This document shows positions 55,678 through 63,620 of a stretch of DNA of 64,000 nucleotides, piece by piece. The notes beneath the pieces are model-generated. The model saw only the letters and a program-made list of their open reading frames with translations. It made no database searches and was not told where the DNA came from. Every line of letters starts with the position of its first letter. Position 1 is the first letter of the stretch. The position numbers and the translations under genes are program-made. Source of the DNA: Qipengyuania_B thermophila. GTDB lineage: Bacteria > Pseudomonadota > Alphaproteobacteria > Sphingomonadales > Sphingomonadaceae. The stretch is taken from contig NZ_SDSI01000001.1 in NCBI RefSeq assembly GCF_004153605.1, positions 248,001-312,000 on the forward strand. The letters are read 5' to 3'.

Positions 55678-57852
55678 TCAGAAGCTGAGGCGGACCGACG
55701 CGGACAGGTTGCGTCCCGGCAGCGGAACGAAGTCCTTGGTGAAGCTGGAGTGCCGGCGTCCTTCCGCGTCGAAGATGTTGTCGGCCTTCAGCAACACGGT
55801 GACGTTGCGGTCGCCCCGGAACGGCCTGAACGCCAGCGACGCGTTTACGAAGGCGAAATCGTCCGTGGGAGTCTCGAACGCCGCCACCCGGTTCTGGGCG
55901 GCAAACCACTGGACCTCCACCCGCGCGTCGACGATCCCGGCCTGCGCCTCCAGCGCGCCGAGCAGGCTGAGCGGCGGGATGCGCGGCACGGGCGAGCCGT
56001 CATCAAGCGTCGCGCGCACATAGTCGCCCCGCAGGTCGGCAAGCAGGGTGAAACCATCCTGCCGCAGCAACGGCACGCTCACCTGCCCCTCGACGCCGAA
56101 GTAACGCGCCCCGTCTTGCTGGTAGACGAACACCGGCAGCCCGTCCTCCTCCTCCTCGCCGGTCTGACGCAGATAGATGAAGTCGTCGAACCAGTTGTGA
56201 TACACGGCGGCGCTGAGCTGGGCGGGGCCCAGCTGTCCGCGGACGAACCCTTCGACGCCCCACGCCTTCTCCTTGCGCAGATCGACGTCGCCGATCTCGA
56301 ACGCCTGCGTGGCGACGTGCGGACCATCCGAGAACAACTCCTCGCCCGACGGGGCGCGCTGAACCCGCGTGCCGTTCAACCCGACGCGCAGCCCGCTGGC
56401 GAGATCGACCGACAGGCCGAGCGCTCCGGAGAGGGCGTTGAACTGCCGCTCGACGCCCAGGGGCGAGGACACGACCCCGGTGCGCTCCCAGCGCACCGCT
56501 CCTTCGAGCTGGGCCGCGCCGAGGTCATACTCCTGCAGGGCGAAAAGCCCGACCTGGCTCGTGCGGTGGGGCGCCACGAACGCCTCTTCCCCGACCGCCT
56601 GGAAGTCGCGGGCGTAGTATTGCGCCCCGAACGATCCGCGCAGCGCACCGGCCCGGTTCTGCACGAACTCGGCCCGCGCCTCGATGCCGTGCACGTCGAA
56701 CACCGTGCCGACCTCGTCGCCCTCGAACTCCGTATGGGTGTAGTTCGAATAGCCGACGCGGGTGATCAGCCGTTCGATCGCCCCCGTGCCGAGCATCAGC
56801 TCGCCGCGCAGATCCGCCCGGAACTGCCGCAGGTCGATGGTGACGTTCTCGTGCCCGTGTTCGTCATGATCGTGGTCGTGGTCATGATCGTGGTCATGAT
56901 CATGGTCGTGGTCGTGATGGTGGTGATGCCCCGCGCCGGGCCGTGTGGGCAGACCATAGCGGGTGTCATACCAGCCGACCGCCGCGCCAAGCATGCTGCC
57001 GCCCGAGAAGAAGCTGACGCCGGCATTGGCGCTCCAGGTGTCGACGAAGCTGTTCGGCAGGCGTCCGCGCTGTTCGGCAAGCTCGCGCAGTTCCTCGGCG
57101 TCGGCGAGTTCGCCCTCGGCTTCCTCCTCGGCGGCGCGGGCCAGCACGTCCGCGCGCAGGCGGCGAGACAGGACATACCCCGGCACCCGCAGGTCGCCGG
57201 CGCTGCGCCACGATCCGTCCGCGTGCACGACGAACCCGCCGCCGAGCGGCGCATCGACCGATCCGGCCAGGCTGGCGCTGTCGTTGACGCTGTCATAGCG
57301 CGCAAGGGCGTCGACATGCACCGACTCGTCCGGCACCCGGCGAGGGATGCGCTTGTCGATCAGATTGACCGCGCCGCCGATGGCCTGGCTGCCGTATAGG
57401 AGGACCGCCGGGCCGCGCAGGACCTCCACCCGTTCGAGCGTCAGCGGCTCAAGGCTGACGGCGTGGTCGTCCGACGTGTTGGACGCGTCCAGAGTGCCGA
57501 GACCGTCGACGAGCACCCGCACGCGTTCTCCGGAAAAGCCGCGCAGCACGGGCCGGGAGGCGCCCGGAGTGAAGCTCGTGGCGGTCACGCCCGGCAGGCG
57601 GGTGAGCACCTCGCCGATCTGCGCGTCGAGGTTGCGCTGAAGCTCCACCCCTTCCACGACCGACGTGCCGGCAAGGATGTCCAGTTCGCGCAGGCCCTGC
57701 GCGCTGACGACGATGACGCCGGCGTCGCGGCTGTGGAAGTCGTCATCCACGGCCGGCGGCGCTGTGCCGGTCTGCGCCGCAGCAGCGGCGGGAACGAGGG
57801 TGGCGAGGGACAGGGCGACGCGCGACGCACGCGCAAAGGCATGATACAACAT
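55678..57852 (-). CDS. TonB-dependent receptor, zinc (ZnuD)-like, with His/Asp loop
   Basis: 724 residues. After a signal sequence (MLYHAFARASRVALSLATLVPAAAAAQ), the plug runs from about 50 to 160 (GLRELDILAGTSVVEGVELQRN, RVEVLRGPAVLLYGSQAIGGAVNLID). The barrel fills the rest and ends in VRLSF with a terminal Phe. Residues about 307-338 form a loop of alternating His and Asp, as in zinc receptors of the ZnuD type. Such loops are thought to gather zinc. The substrate zinc is inferred from the loop. The ATG at 57852 follows AAAAGGCGGGAT. A possible Zur-like operator overlaps the start. Confidence 0.88.
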   Translation of the reverse strand: MLYHAFARASRVALSLATLVPAAAAAQTGTAPPAVDDDFHSRDAGVIVVSAQGLRELDILAGTSVVEGVELQRNLDAQIGEVLTRLPGVTATSFTPGASRPVLRGFSGERVRVLVDGLGTLDASNTSDDHAVSLEPLTLERVEVLRGPAVLLYGSQAIGGAVNLIDKRIPRRVPDESVHVDALARYDSVNDSASLAGSVDAPLGGGFVVHADGSWRSAGDLRVPGYVLSRRLRADVLARAAEEEAEGELADAEELRELAEQRGRLPNSFVDTWSANAGVSFFSGGSMLGAAVGWYDTRYGLPTRPGAGHHHHHDHDHDHDHDHDHDHDHDEHGHENVTIDLRQFRADLRGELMLGTGAIERLITRVGYSNYTHTEFEGDEVGTVFDVHGIEARAEFVQNRAGALRGSFGAQYYARDFQAVGEEAFVAPHRTSQVGLFALQEYDLGAAQLEGAVRWERTGVVSSPLGVERQFNALSGALGLSVDLASGLRVGLNGTRVQRAPSGEELFSDGPHVATQAFEIGDVDLRKEKAWGVEGFVRGQLGPAQLSAAVYHNWFDDFIYLRQTGEEEEDGLPVFVYQQDGARYFGVEGQVSVPLLRQDGFTLLADLRGDYVRATLDDGSPVPRIPPLSLLGALEAQAGIVDARVEVQWFAAQNRVAAFETPTDDFAFVNASLAFRPFRGDRNVTVLLKADNIFDAEGRRHSSFTKDFVPLPGRNLSASVRLSF

Positions 57853-57855
57853 ATC
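57838..57855 (-). promoter_or_regulatory. Possible Zur-like operator at the zinc receptor start
   Basis: On the minus strand the sequence reads GATATGTTGTATCATGCC, overlapping the receptor start codon. Against the GATATGTTATAACATATC-type Zur box recalled for alphaproteobacteria it matches 14 of 18 bases, though its own dyad is imperfect (5 of 9 pairs). No Zur gene is in the window. Confidence 0.25.
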
Positions 57856-57959
57856 CCGCCTTTTGCCGATCGCTGCTCGAAGCGCAAGCCGGTAAATGCT
57901 GCGCGACAGGAACATGCGGGTGCCGGTGCACCGGTGGCCGGCAGAATGTCGAAGGAAAA

Positions 57960-58005
57960 TGGAGCGGGCGAAGGGATTCGAACCCTCGACCCCAACCTTG
58001 GCAAG
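57960..58005 (-). other. tRNA-Gly(GCC) 3' fragment, likely island attachment site
   Basis: Read on the minus strand, these 46 bases are the 3' half of a tRNA-Gly. They hold the anticodon loop with GCC (CTTGCCAAG), the 3' anticodon-stem strand GGTTG, the T arm GAGGG-TTCGAAT-CCCTT, the acceptor strand CGCCCGC, then TCCA. The match ends at 58005 in the anticodon loop: to the right the sequence is GAAGAA, with no 5' half. This is what is left when an element integrates into a tRNA gene. The integrase gene begins 180 bases further on. A complete tRNA-Gly should exist at the other island end. Confidence 0.8.
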
Positions 58006-58131
58006 AAGAACGACGGGCTTTTCTCCAGTACGCTCCACATCGCTATACCACGCTAAACGCTCGATATATGTAGCATTCCAGTTTCCCTTAGTGCGATCAA
58101 GATGCCTGAAATGGACTTGCATCTGCTGACA

Positions 58132-58173
58132 ATTTGGTGACAAAAGGCTCGGCAGAGAATTTTGTCACCAAAT
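58132..58173. repeat. Perfect 14-bp inverted repeat upstream of integrase
   Basis: ATTTGGTGACAAAA (58132-58145) and its exact reverse complement TTTTGTCACCAAAT (58160-58173) flank 14 bases. The right arm ends just before the integrase ribosome site GAGGGG. It could be an integrase operator, an arm-type binding site of the attachment region, or an RNA hairpin near the ribosome site. Confidence 0.7.
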
Positions 58174-58184
58174 GAGGGGTGGGG

Positions 58185-59450
58185 ATGACTCCGGTCAAGC
58201 TAAACAAGCGCTGCGTCGATAGCCTGCTTCCGCCCTCCAAGGGGCAAGCGGTTCTCTGGGATACCGAGGTACGCGGCTATGGCGTACGTGTCCTTCCGTC
58301 GGGCACAAAGACCTTCATCCTCCAGTATCGCAACCCAGAGGGAATTCAGCGCCGCATCAATATTGGCCGATACGGCGTCCTTACCGTCGATCAGGCGCGC
58401 GATCAGGCCAAGCTGTTCCTGGCCTCCGTGATCAAGGGAGAAGATCCGGCTGATGAAACACGTCGTGCGCGCAAAGGCATGACGGTCGCGGAGATGTGCG
58501 AATGGTATCTGGCCGAAGCGCGGGCCGGGAACATCTTGGGACGACTGAACCGACCGATAAAGGCATCGTCCCTTGATATGGACGAGAGTCGTATTAAGAC
58601 GCACATAATCCCACTCCTCGGAAAGCGCGTGGTGGCGCAGCTGAGCGTCGCCGATGTCGAGCAGATGCAGTCCGATGTTAAGAACGGGAAAACCGCTAAA
58701 GCTCGGAGCGGTGGTCGTGGCGGACAGGCGACCGGAGGAGCTGGTGTAGCCTCGCGATGCCTGGGTACGCTTCAAGCGATCATAGGGCATGCCAAGCACA
58801 AGGGGTTGCTGGCGGCCCATCCAACCCAAGGTGCGAAAAAGCTGGCCAGCGCAAAGCGGACCCGACGGCTGAGCGTCGCCGAGATTGAGACGCTCGGTAA
58901 GGCAATCGCGTTTGCCGAGCGAAACCACGAAAATCCTGTGGCGCTGGCCGTTTTGAAGACGCTTCTGCTAACGGGTTATCGCCGGGAAGAAGCCCAAGCC
59001 ATGCAGAGGTCCTGGGTTAACGCCGCGGGAGGGTTCATCAGTTTCCCGGACACCAAAGGCGGTGCGCAAGTCCGTGCCATTGGCCCTGCGGCCCTGAAGA
59101 TCGTCCTGAGCCAGCCAGAAATGCTCGGCAATCCTTATGTCTTCGCATCAGAAATCGGGGCCGGGCCCTATACTGCCGTGAGTTCCTGTCTTGACCGTGT
59201 TTGCAAGCTCGCAGGAATTTCGGGCGTCACGCCACATACCCTTCGGCATACGTTCGGAAGCATCGCAGGCGAACTGGGTTTTTCGGAACTGACAATCCGC
59301 GCTATGCTCGGTCACGCTTCGCAAAACGTGACGCAAGACTATATCCATATCGACGAAGCGCTGAAGCTGGCTGTTCAAAGGACATCGGATGAAATTGCGC
59401 GTCTACTCGACTTGGGGGCAAAACGTCTTGCAATGATGTCCTATCCATAA
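58185..59450 (+). CDS. Tyrosine recombinase / phage-type integrase
   Basis: 421 residues. The N-terminal arm-binding DUF4102-like domain (about 1-90, GYGVRVLPSGTKTFILQYRN) precedes a core-binding domain and a catalytic domain. The catalytic residues are Arg in LLLTGYRREEAQ, the HxxR pair in TPHTLRHTFGS, His in MLGHAS and the nucleophile Tyr386 in TQDYIHID. All expected residues are present, so it should be active. The ATG at 58185 follows GAGGGGTGGGG. It adjoins a tRNA-Gly fragment, its likely target. GC is clearly lower than in the left 58 kb. Confidence 0.95.
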   Translation: MTPVKLNKRCVDSLLPPSKGQAVLWDTEVRGYGVRVLPSGTKTFILQYRNPEGIQRRINIGRYGVLTVDQARDQAKLFLASVIKGEDPADETRRARKGMTVAEMCEWYLAEARAGNILGRLNRPIKASSLDMDESRIKTHIIPLLGKRVVAQLSVADVEQMQSDVKNGKTAKARSGGRGGQATGGAGVASRCLGTLQAIIGHAKHKGLLAAHPTQGAKKLASAKRTRRLSVAEIETLGKAIAFAERNHENPVALAVLKTLLLTGYRREEAQAMQRSWVNAAGGFISFPDTKGGAQVRAIGPAALKIVLSQPEMLGNPYVFASEIGAGPYTAVSSCLDRVCKLAGISGVTPHTLRHTFGSIAGELGFSELTIRAMLGHASQNVTQDYIHIDEALKLAVQRTSDEIARLLDLGAKRLAMMSYP

Positions 59451-59597
59451 CCAGCACCTTGTACCGAGCCTTGTTGGGACTGCCACCGGCTAGCTGCATC
59501 GAGACTCCCGGCGCCCAGTCCATACAAAGACCGGCGCCGTGTCGATGTCGCCAGTTACTATAAAATCTGCTTCGGGTGTGGCACTCAACACTCATGG

Positions 59598-60566
59598 TTG
59601 ACGTATCGGGGGCATTGCGTGTCGGGGACAGACTGGAAAAGCTTCGCTGATCAGCTCCAGATTCTGAAGGATCGCGGCTTGACGGTGGGGGATGATACCC
59701 GAGCGATCAGTTACCTCGAGAAGATCGGCTATTATTGCCTCAGTGGCTATTGGTATCCGTTTCGCTCGCCAAAAGCACAGCCCGTCGGCCTGGTGTTCCG
59801 GGAAGACCATTTCCTTCCTGACTCAACATTCGAGGACGCTGTTGCGCTCTACGCCTTCGATCGCAAGCTGCGGCTCCTGGCGCTCGATGCGCTGGAACGG
59901 ATCGAACGAGCCATCCGGGTCGACGTAGCCCACCTGCTGGGCAGGCTCGACTGCTTCGCGCAGTACGACCCCGCCCTACTGCACGGCAATTTTGCTCGCA
60001 GGGCAATTCCGAAGGGCTACAACGCGGGAAAGACCGAGCACCAGCTTTGGCTCGATCACCAGGACAAGCTGATTCACCGTAGCCGGAAGCAGCATTTCGT
60101 TGCCCACAACATGAACAAGCACGGGCGCTTGCCGATCTGGGTGGCGATCGAGATCTGGGATTTCGGTGCCCTTTCGCGGCTCTTTGCCGGCATGAACGTA
60201 AAGGACCAGGATGTCATTGCGGCCAGCTACGGTCTGGGGACGGGACGCGAACTGGAGAAATGGTTGCGAAGTCTGAGCTATCTTCGCAACGTCGCAGCGC
60301 ACCATAGTCGCATGTGGAATGTGAACGTGTTGGAGCTGTCGCCGGTGCCACAGTTCGACCAGAACTGGCAGTCGCTCGCCAATGCGCGCCCATTCATGTA
60401 CTTTTGCATCATGCGGTTTCTGCTGGCGCGGATCAGTCCGAATTCCAGCTGGGGTGAGCGGTTCAAAGCTTTGATGGCGGAGTTCCCCGAACCTGCAAAC
60501 AAGGCCGTGACGGCCGCCGATTTCGGGTTGGTTGCAGGCTGGGAGGGATGGCCGCTTTGGGCCTAG
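59598..60566 (+). CDS. Abi_2 family (HEPN-type) putative abortive-infection protein
   Basis: 322 residues. The N-terminal part has the pattern of the Abi_2/AbiD/AbiF family: QLQILKDRGLTVGDDTRAISYLEKIGYYCLSGYWYPF. Near the middle is LYAFDRKLRLLALDALERIERAIR. The HEPN-type active motif R-x4-H is Arg230 to His235 (LRNVAAHHSRMWN). Such proteins are RNA-cleaving toxins or phage-defence effectors in several systems. The start is uncertain: TTG at 59598 gives the family-like length, GTG at 59619 is the alternative. It sits in the island between the integrase and a small RNA candidate on the other strand. Confidence 0.82.
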   Translation: MTYRGHCVSGTDWKSFADQLQILKDRGLTVGDDTRAISYLEKIGYYCLSGYWYPFRSPKAQPVGLVFREDHFLPDSTFEDAVALYAFDRKLRLLALDALERIERAIRVDVAHLLGRLDCFAQYDPALLHGNFARRAIPKGYNAGKTEHQLWLDHQDKLIHRSRKQHFVAHNMNKHGRLPIWVAIEIWDFGALSRLFAGMNVKDQDVIAASYGLGTGRELEKWLRSLSYLRNVAAHHSRMWNVNVLELSPVPQFDQNWQSLANARPFMYFCIMRFLLARISPNSSWGERFKALMAEFPEPANKAVTAADFGLVAGWEGWPLWA

Positions 60567-60577
60567 ACCATCCGCAC

Positions 60578-60628
60578 AAAAGAAAACCGGCACGTACACA
60601 TCGCTGTGCAGAGGTGCCGGTCATATTA
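60578..60628 (-). ncRNA. Candidate ~50-nt structured small RNA
   Basis: On the minus strand a start is expected near 60628, seven bases below the -10. The transcript would then form ACCGGCAC (60621-60614) paired with GTGCCGGT (60593-60586). The loop contains a second stem CACA-GCGA-TGTG with a GNRA tetraloop. The sequence ends TTTTCTTTT (60586-60578), a U-rich terminator tract. It lies in the 3' flank of the Abi gene (stop 60566) on the opposite strand, so it would be antisense to the abi 3' UTR. It may also serve as a terminator for the DUF2513 gene upstream. Confidence 0.5.
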
Positions 60629-60634
60629 CGTCCA

Positions 60635-60662
60635 TATATACCCATACGAACGCGTTTGTCAA
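60635..60662 (-). promoter_or_regulatory. Near-consensus sigma-70 promoter for the small RNA
   Basis: On the minus strand: TTGACA (60662-60657), a 16-base spacer, then TATATA (60640-60635). The -35 is perfect. The -10 could also be read as ATATAT with 17 bases. It is the closest match to the sigma-70 consensus I saw in the window and points toward the hairpin starting at 60621. Confidence 0.6.
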
Positions 60663-60808
60663 TGAGAGACATTCGCGGCGCTGCCCCAGACACTAGCTGA
60701 ATCGGAGCGATTCTCGCCGTGGCGCGCTCAGATCAAGGCCTGCGGCACGGCGTCAGCCTGAGGCCAAGCTTCGCCCAATGCGCTCTTGCGACGGCTATAT
60801 ATCGGACC

Positions 60809-61216
60809 CTACAAATCGAGCTCAACCCCTGTGTGTTGCTCGATCTTCTTCTTCACCAAGCCCTTGGCGAGCGCCTTCAGGAGATCGAGACTGAAGCCGC
60901 CAGCCTTCTTTGCGCCGGCCTTTGTCTCGCGCCAGATGGCGGGATCACGGACGGTGTCGAGGAAGTCATGCCCGGCCCATGTGATCTGGCCAATCTGCCA
61001 AGCCGCGCCGGATAGCTTCGCTTTTATGGTAATGAGACCAGCATTGTCGAGCAGGTCCAGGTGATACTCCAATAGTTCTGCCTGCTCGCGCGGCAGCTTG
61101 CCTTCGCTGCTCTCGCCCAAAACCTCAGCGATCTCCGGGGTCAAAAGATCAAACGAGCGTCGTCCGTCTTCGATCTGCAAGAGCAGATCCCGGATGAGGT
61201 CCATGTCGCGCTTCAT
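60809..61216 (-). CDS. DUF2513 family protein
   Basis: 135 residues, recognised as DUF2513 by MKRDMDLIRDLLLQIEDG, LEYHLDLLDNAGLITIKAK and WQIGQITWAGHDFLDTVRD, followed by a short Lys-rich tail. The family is small and winged-helix-like, common on mobile elements, with unknown function. The start at 61216 is the conserved MKRDMD; the longer in-frame extension is not part of the family. It is the second gene of a leftward pair, 91 bases behind the HTH gene, and is followed by the small RNA locus. Confidence 0.85.
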   Translation of the reverse strand: MKRDMDLIRDLLLQIEDGRRSFDLLTPEIAEVLGESSEGKLPREQAELLEYHLDLLDNAGLITIKAKLSGAAWQIGQITWAGHDFLDTVRDPAIWRETKAGAKKAGGFSLDLLKALAKGLVKKKIEQHTGVELDL

Positions 61217-61307
61217 GCCTTGGACCGTACCGCAAACACAGCGGAAGGACAGCGAACTGTTCGACCGGCAATGACTGATCGCCATAATTGCCCGCACTGC
61301 TTGCGGG

Positions 61308-61928
61308 TCAGCGGTGAGCGAGCTGATAGCGGCCATTCTTGCGGGCACCGACAAAGCGCAAAAGACCGCAGCCGCACAGACCCGCAAGATCGCGCCGCGC
61401 GGACTTGATGCTCACCTGCCAGTGTGCCGCGATCTCGCGGGCTTTGACCGAGTGCCCCTTGCCGACTCGGTCGAGCACCCAGCGTTGGCGCTCATTGAGA
61501 CCCAAACTTATTGGGTCATTTCCAGGGTCATTTCCAAGGTCATTTATAGGGTCAGAATTCGGTCGATGCTTGCCCAACGGCCGCTCATTCCCGTTTTCAT
61601 GTGCCCACGATGTTCCCCCGCGCAACCATTCGGATGACTCGGCGAGTCTGGATTGCTGGCTTTCGATAATGCCGAGAACGAACGCTCGAATAACGGGAGA
61701 CGTCGCAACCAAGCGCAGAAAGAATAGCGTGTCGGGGCCATGTTGCCCGGCCATCCAATGTTTTGCGGACCGCTCGCTGGCATGGGTCAGCCGCATCAGT
61801 TGCTTCACGGCACGATGCGTGTCCCCATGTTCCTTGCGCAGCAAATTGGCGATGGTCTCGGCAAAGGCTTGGCGACTGGCGAGCGCACCCTCCCAAGCTG
61901 GCAACTTCCTGCCCTTTTTCGGCAACAT
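61308..61928 (-). CDS. Predicted DNA-binding winged-helix protein, unknown family
   Basis: 206 residues. The N-terminal part (LPAWEGALASRQAFAETIANLLRKEHG, MRLTHASERSAKHWMAGQHG) looks like a helix-turn-helix DNA-binding segment. The C-terminal part has LNERQRWVLDRVGKGHSVKAREIAAHWQVSIKSARRDLAGL, a winged-helix resembling DeoR-type regulators. A Gly-Asn-Asp-Pro repeat lies between them and is encoded by a 12-bp tandem DNA repeat. GGAAAGGACCGGAAG precedes the ATG at 61928. It faces the recombinase gene and may repress it or control the DUF2513 gene. The family name is not known to me. Confidence 0.65.
   Translation of the reverse strand: MLPKKGRKLPAWEGALASRQAFAETIANLLRKEHGDTHRAVKQLMRLTHASERSAKHWMAGQHGPDTLFFLRLVATSPVIRAFVLGIIESQQSRLAESSEWLRGGTSWAHENGNERPLGKHRPNSDPINDLGNDPGNDPISLGLNERQRWVLDRVGKGHSVKAREIAAHWQVSIKSARRDLAGLCGCGLLRFVGARKNGRYQLAHR
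61514..61561. repeat. 12-bp tandem repeat, four units, inside the HTH gene
   Basis: Units are GGGTCATTTCCA (61514-61525), an identical copy (61526-61537), AGGTCATTTATA (61538-61549) and GGGTCAGAATTC (61550-61561). The frame is preserved, giving Asn-Asp-Pro-Gly-type repeats. The count may vary between strains. Confidence 0.7.
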
Positions 61929-62048
61929 CTTCCGGTCCTTTCCCACATATACTGTTGAGAGTGCGGGAATGCCGGAGCGGTCCGTAGTTCGCGCTGCAGC
62001 GGTTGGCCGCCCTGGCCACTGCAGTTCGGGTTTCGAAAGGGGCGAGCA

Positions 62049-63620
62049 TTGCCGGGATGGGAGAAAGACGAGGCACCGGGCGATGCAGAACAGAGGCCTA
62101 CCGTGCGCGCGGCCGAATATGTTCGGATGTCCACGGACCATCAGAAATACTCGACCGAAAATCAGGCAGATGCGATCCGCCACTACGCCGCATCTCGAGG
62201 CATAGAGATTGTCAGGACCTATGCTGACGACGGCAAAAGCGGCCTATCGATCGACGGTCGCGCTTCTCTGCAGCGGCTGATTGCCGACGTCGAATCCGGC
62301 GCCGCCGATTTCCAGATGATCCTGGTTTATGATGTCAGCCGCTGGGGCCGTTTCCAGGACGCCGATGAGAGCGCCTACTACGAGTACATCTGCCGCCGCT
62401 CCGGAATTCAGATCGCCTATTGCGCCGAACAGTTCGAGAATGACGGGTCGCCGATGAGCACCATGTTCAAGGGCTTCAAGCGCGCCATGGCTGGTGAATA
62501 CAGCCGGGAACTTTCGGTCAAGGTTTTCGCTGGCCAGGGGCGGCTCATCGAAAAGGGGTATCGACAAGGCGGTCCCGCTGGCTTCGGCCTGCGTCGGACA
62601 TTGATCGACGAGCATGGTAACGTCGAAGCGGTCCTCTGCCGCGGCGAACAAAAGAGTCTCCAGACCGATCGGGTCATCCTGACACCGGGCCCGCCCGAAG
62701 AGATTGACGTGGTTCGCGAAGTATATCGCAGCTTCGTGCACGAAGGTCGCTCAGAGCGCGAAATCGCCGAGGAGCTTAATGCTCGAGGTGTTCTATCCGA
62801 CCTCGAACGCCCCTGGACACGTGGCACCGTCCATCAGCTGCTGATCAACGAGAAATACGTCGGCGACAATGTCTGGAATCGGCGGTCGTTCAAACTGAAG
62901 AAGAAGCGGGTCCGCAACGCTCCTGACATGTGGATCCGCTCGGAGGGGGCATTCGAGGGGATCGTTGAACGGGACCTGTTCGAGGCAGCTCATTCGATCA
63001 TCACGGCACGCTCGTTCCGCCTGACGGACGAGGAAATGCTCCAAGCGCTGCGAGGCCTCTACGCCAGCAAGGGTCTGCTGTCGGGCATTATTATCGACGA
63101 ATGCGAGGGATTGCCGTCAAGCAGCGCCTACAGCTCGCGGTTCGGCAGCCTGCTTCGCGCATACAGTCTGGTCGGTTTTTCGCCGGAGCGGGACTATCGC
63201 TATATCGCCATCAACAAGGTCCTGCGCCGTCTCCATCCGGATATCGTTCGCGAAATCTTGGCGGGCCTCCATGCCCAGGGGAGCGATGCGTTTCAGGATC
63301 TTGCCAGTGACAGCATCCGGGTGAACGGCGAGTTCAGCCTTGCAATCGTTCTGGTGCGCTGCACGCCAACGCCGACCGGGATGCTGCGTTGGAAGATTCG
63401 CTTCGACACGAGCCAGCTTGCCGACATCACGGTGGTTGTCCGCATGGACATGCACAATCGCGCGCCGTTCGATTACTACCTGTTCCCCAGGATCGACGTC
63501 ACGAGCGAACGACTGCGTCTCGCCGAAGACAACGATCTGCACCTCGATGCCTATCGCTTCGACACGCTTGATTTCTTCTATGACATTGCGGCGCCCGTCG
63601 CCATTCCGGAGGCTGCGTAA
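62049..63620 (+). CDS. Large serine recombinase
   Basis: 523 residues. The resolvase domain starts AAEYVRMSTDHQKYSTENQ with the nucleophile Ser28. LVYDVSRWGRFQDADESAYYEY and GEYSRELSVKV complete the catalytic domain. A recombinase domain (about 165-270: GGPAGFGLRRTLID, PWTRGTVHQLLINEKYVGDNVWNRR) and a long C-terminal part follow. It lacks an obvious zinc ribbon. The start is uncertain: TTG at 62049 gives this length, while GTG at 62103 starts just before the catalytic core. The stop overlaps the ParB-like gene by one base (TAATG). Confidence 0.9.
   Translation: MPGWEKDEAPGDAEQRPTVRAAEYVRMSTDHQKYSTENQADAIRHYAASRGIEIVRTYADDGKSGLSIDGRASLQRLIADVESGAADFQMILVYDVSRWGRFQDADESAYYEYICRRSGIQIAYCAEQFENDGSPMSTMFKGFKRAMAGEYSRELSVKVFAGQGRLIEKGYRQGGPAGFGLRRTLIDEHGNVEAVLCRGEQKSLQTDRVILTPGPPEEIDVVREVYRSFVHEGRSEREIAEELNARGVLSDLERPWTRGTVHQLLINEKYVGDNVWNRRSFKLKKKRVRNAPDMWIRSEGAFEGIVERDLFEAAHSIITARSFRLTDEEMLQALRGLYASKGLLSGIIIDECEGLPSSSAYSSRFGSLLRAYSLVGFSPERDYRYIAINKVLRRLHPDIVREILAGLHAQGSDAFQDLASDSIRVNGEFSLAIVLVRCTPTPTGMLRWKIRFDTSQLADITVVVRMDMHNRAPFDYYLFPRIDVTSERLRLAEDNDLHLDAYRFDTLDFFYDIAAPVAIPEAA

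Noticed and set aside
56849..56934. The repeated GTGGTCATGATC-like DNA as a sequencing artefact or microsatellite
   Set aside because: It stays in frame and codes a His/Asp loop at a place where zinc receptors carry one, so a functional loop is the better reading.
57960..58005. A functional tRNA-Gly on the minus strand
   Set aside because: The 5' half is missing: beyond the anticodon loop the sequence does not form the D arm or 5' acceptor strand, so it is only a 3' fragment.
58132..58173. The 14-bp inverted repeat as a terminator
   Set aside because: No T-run follows either arm, the loop is 14 bases, and it precedes the integrase start rather than following a gene.
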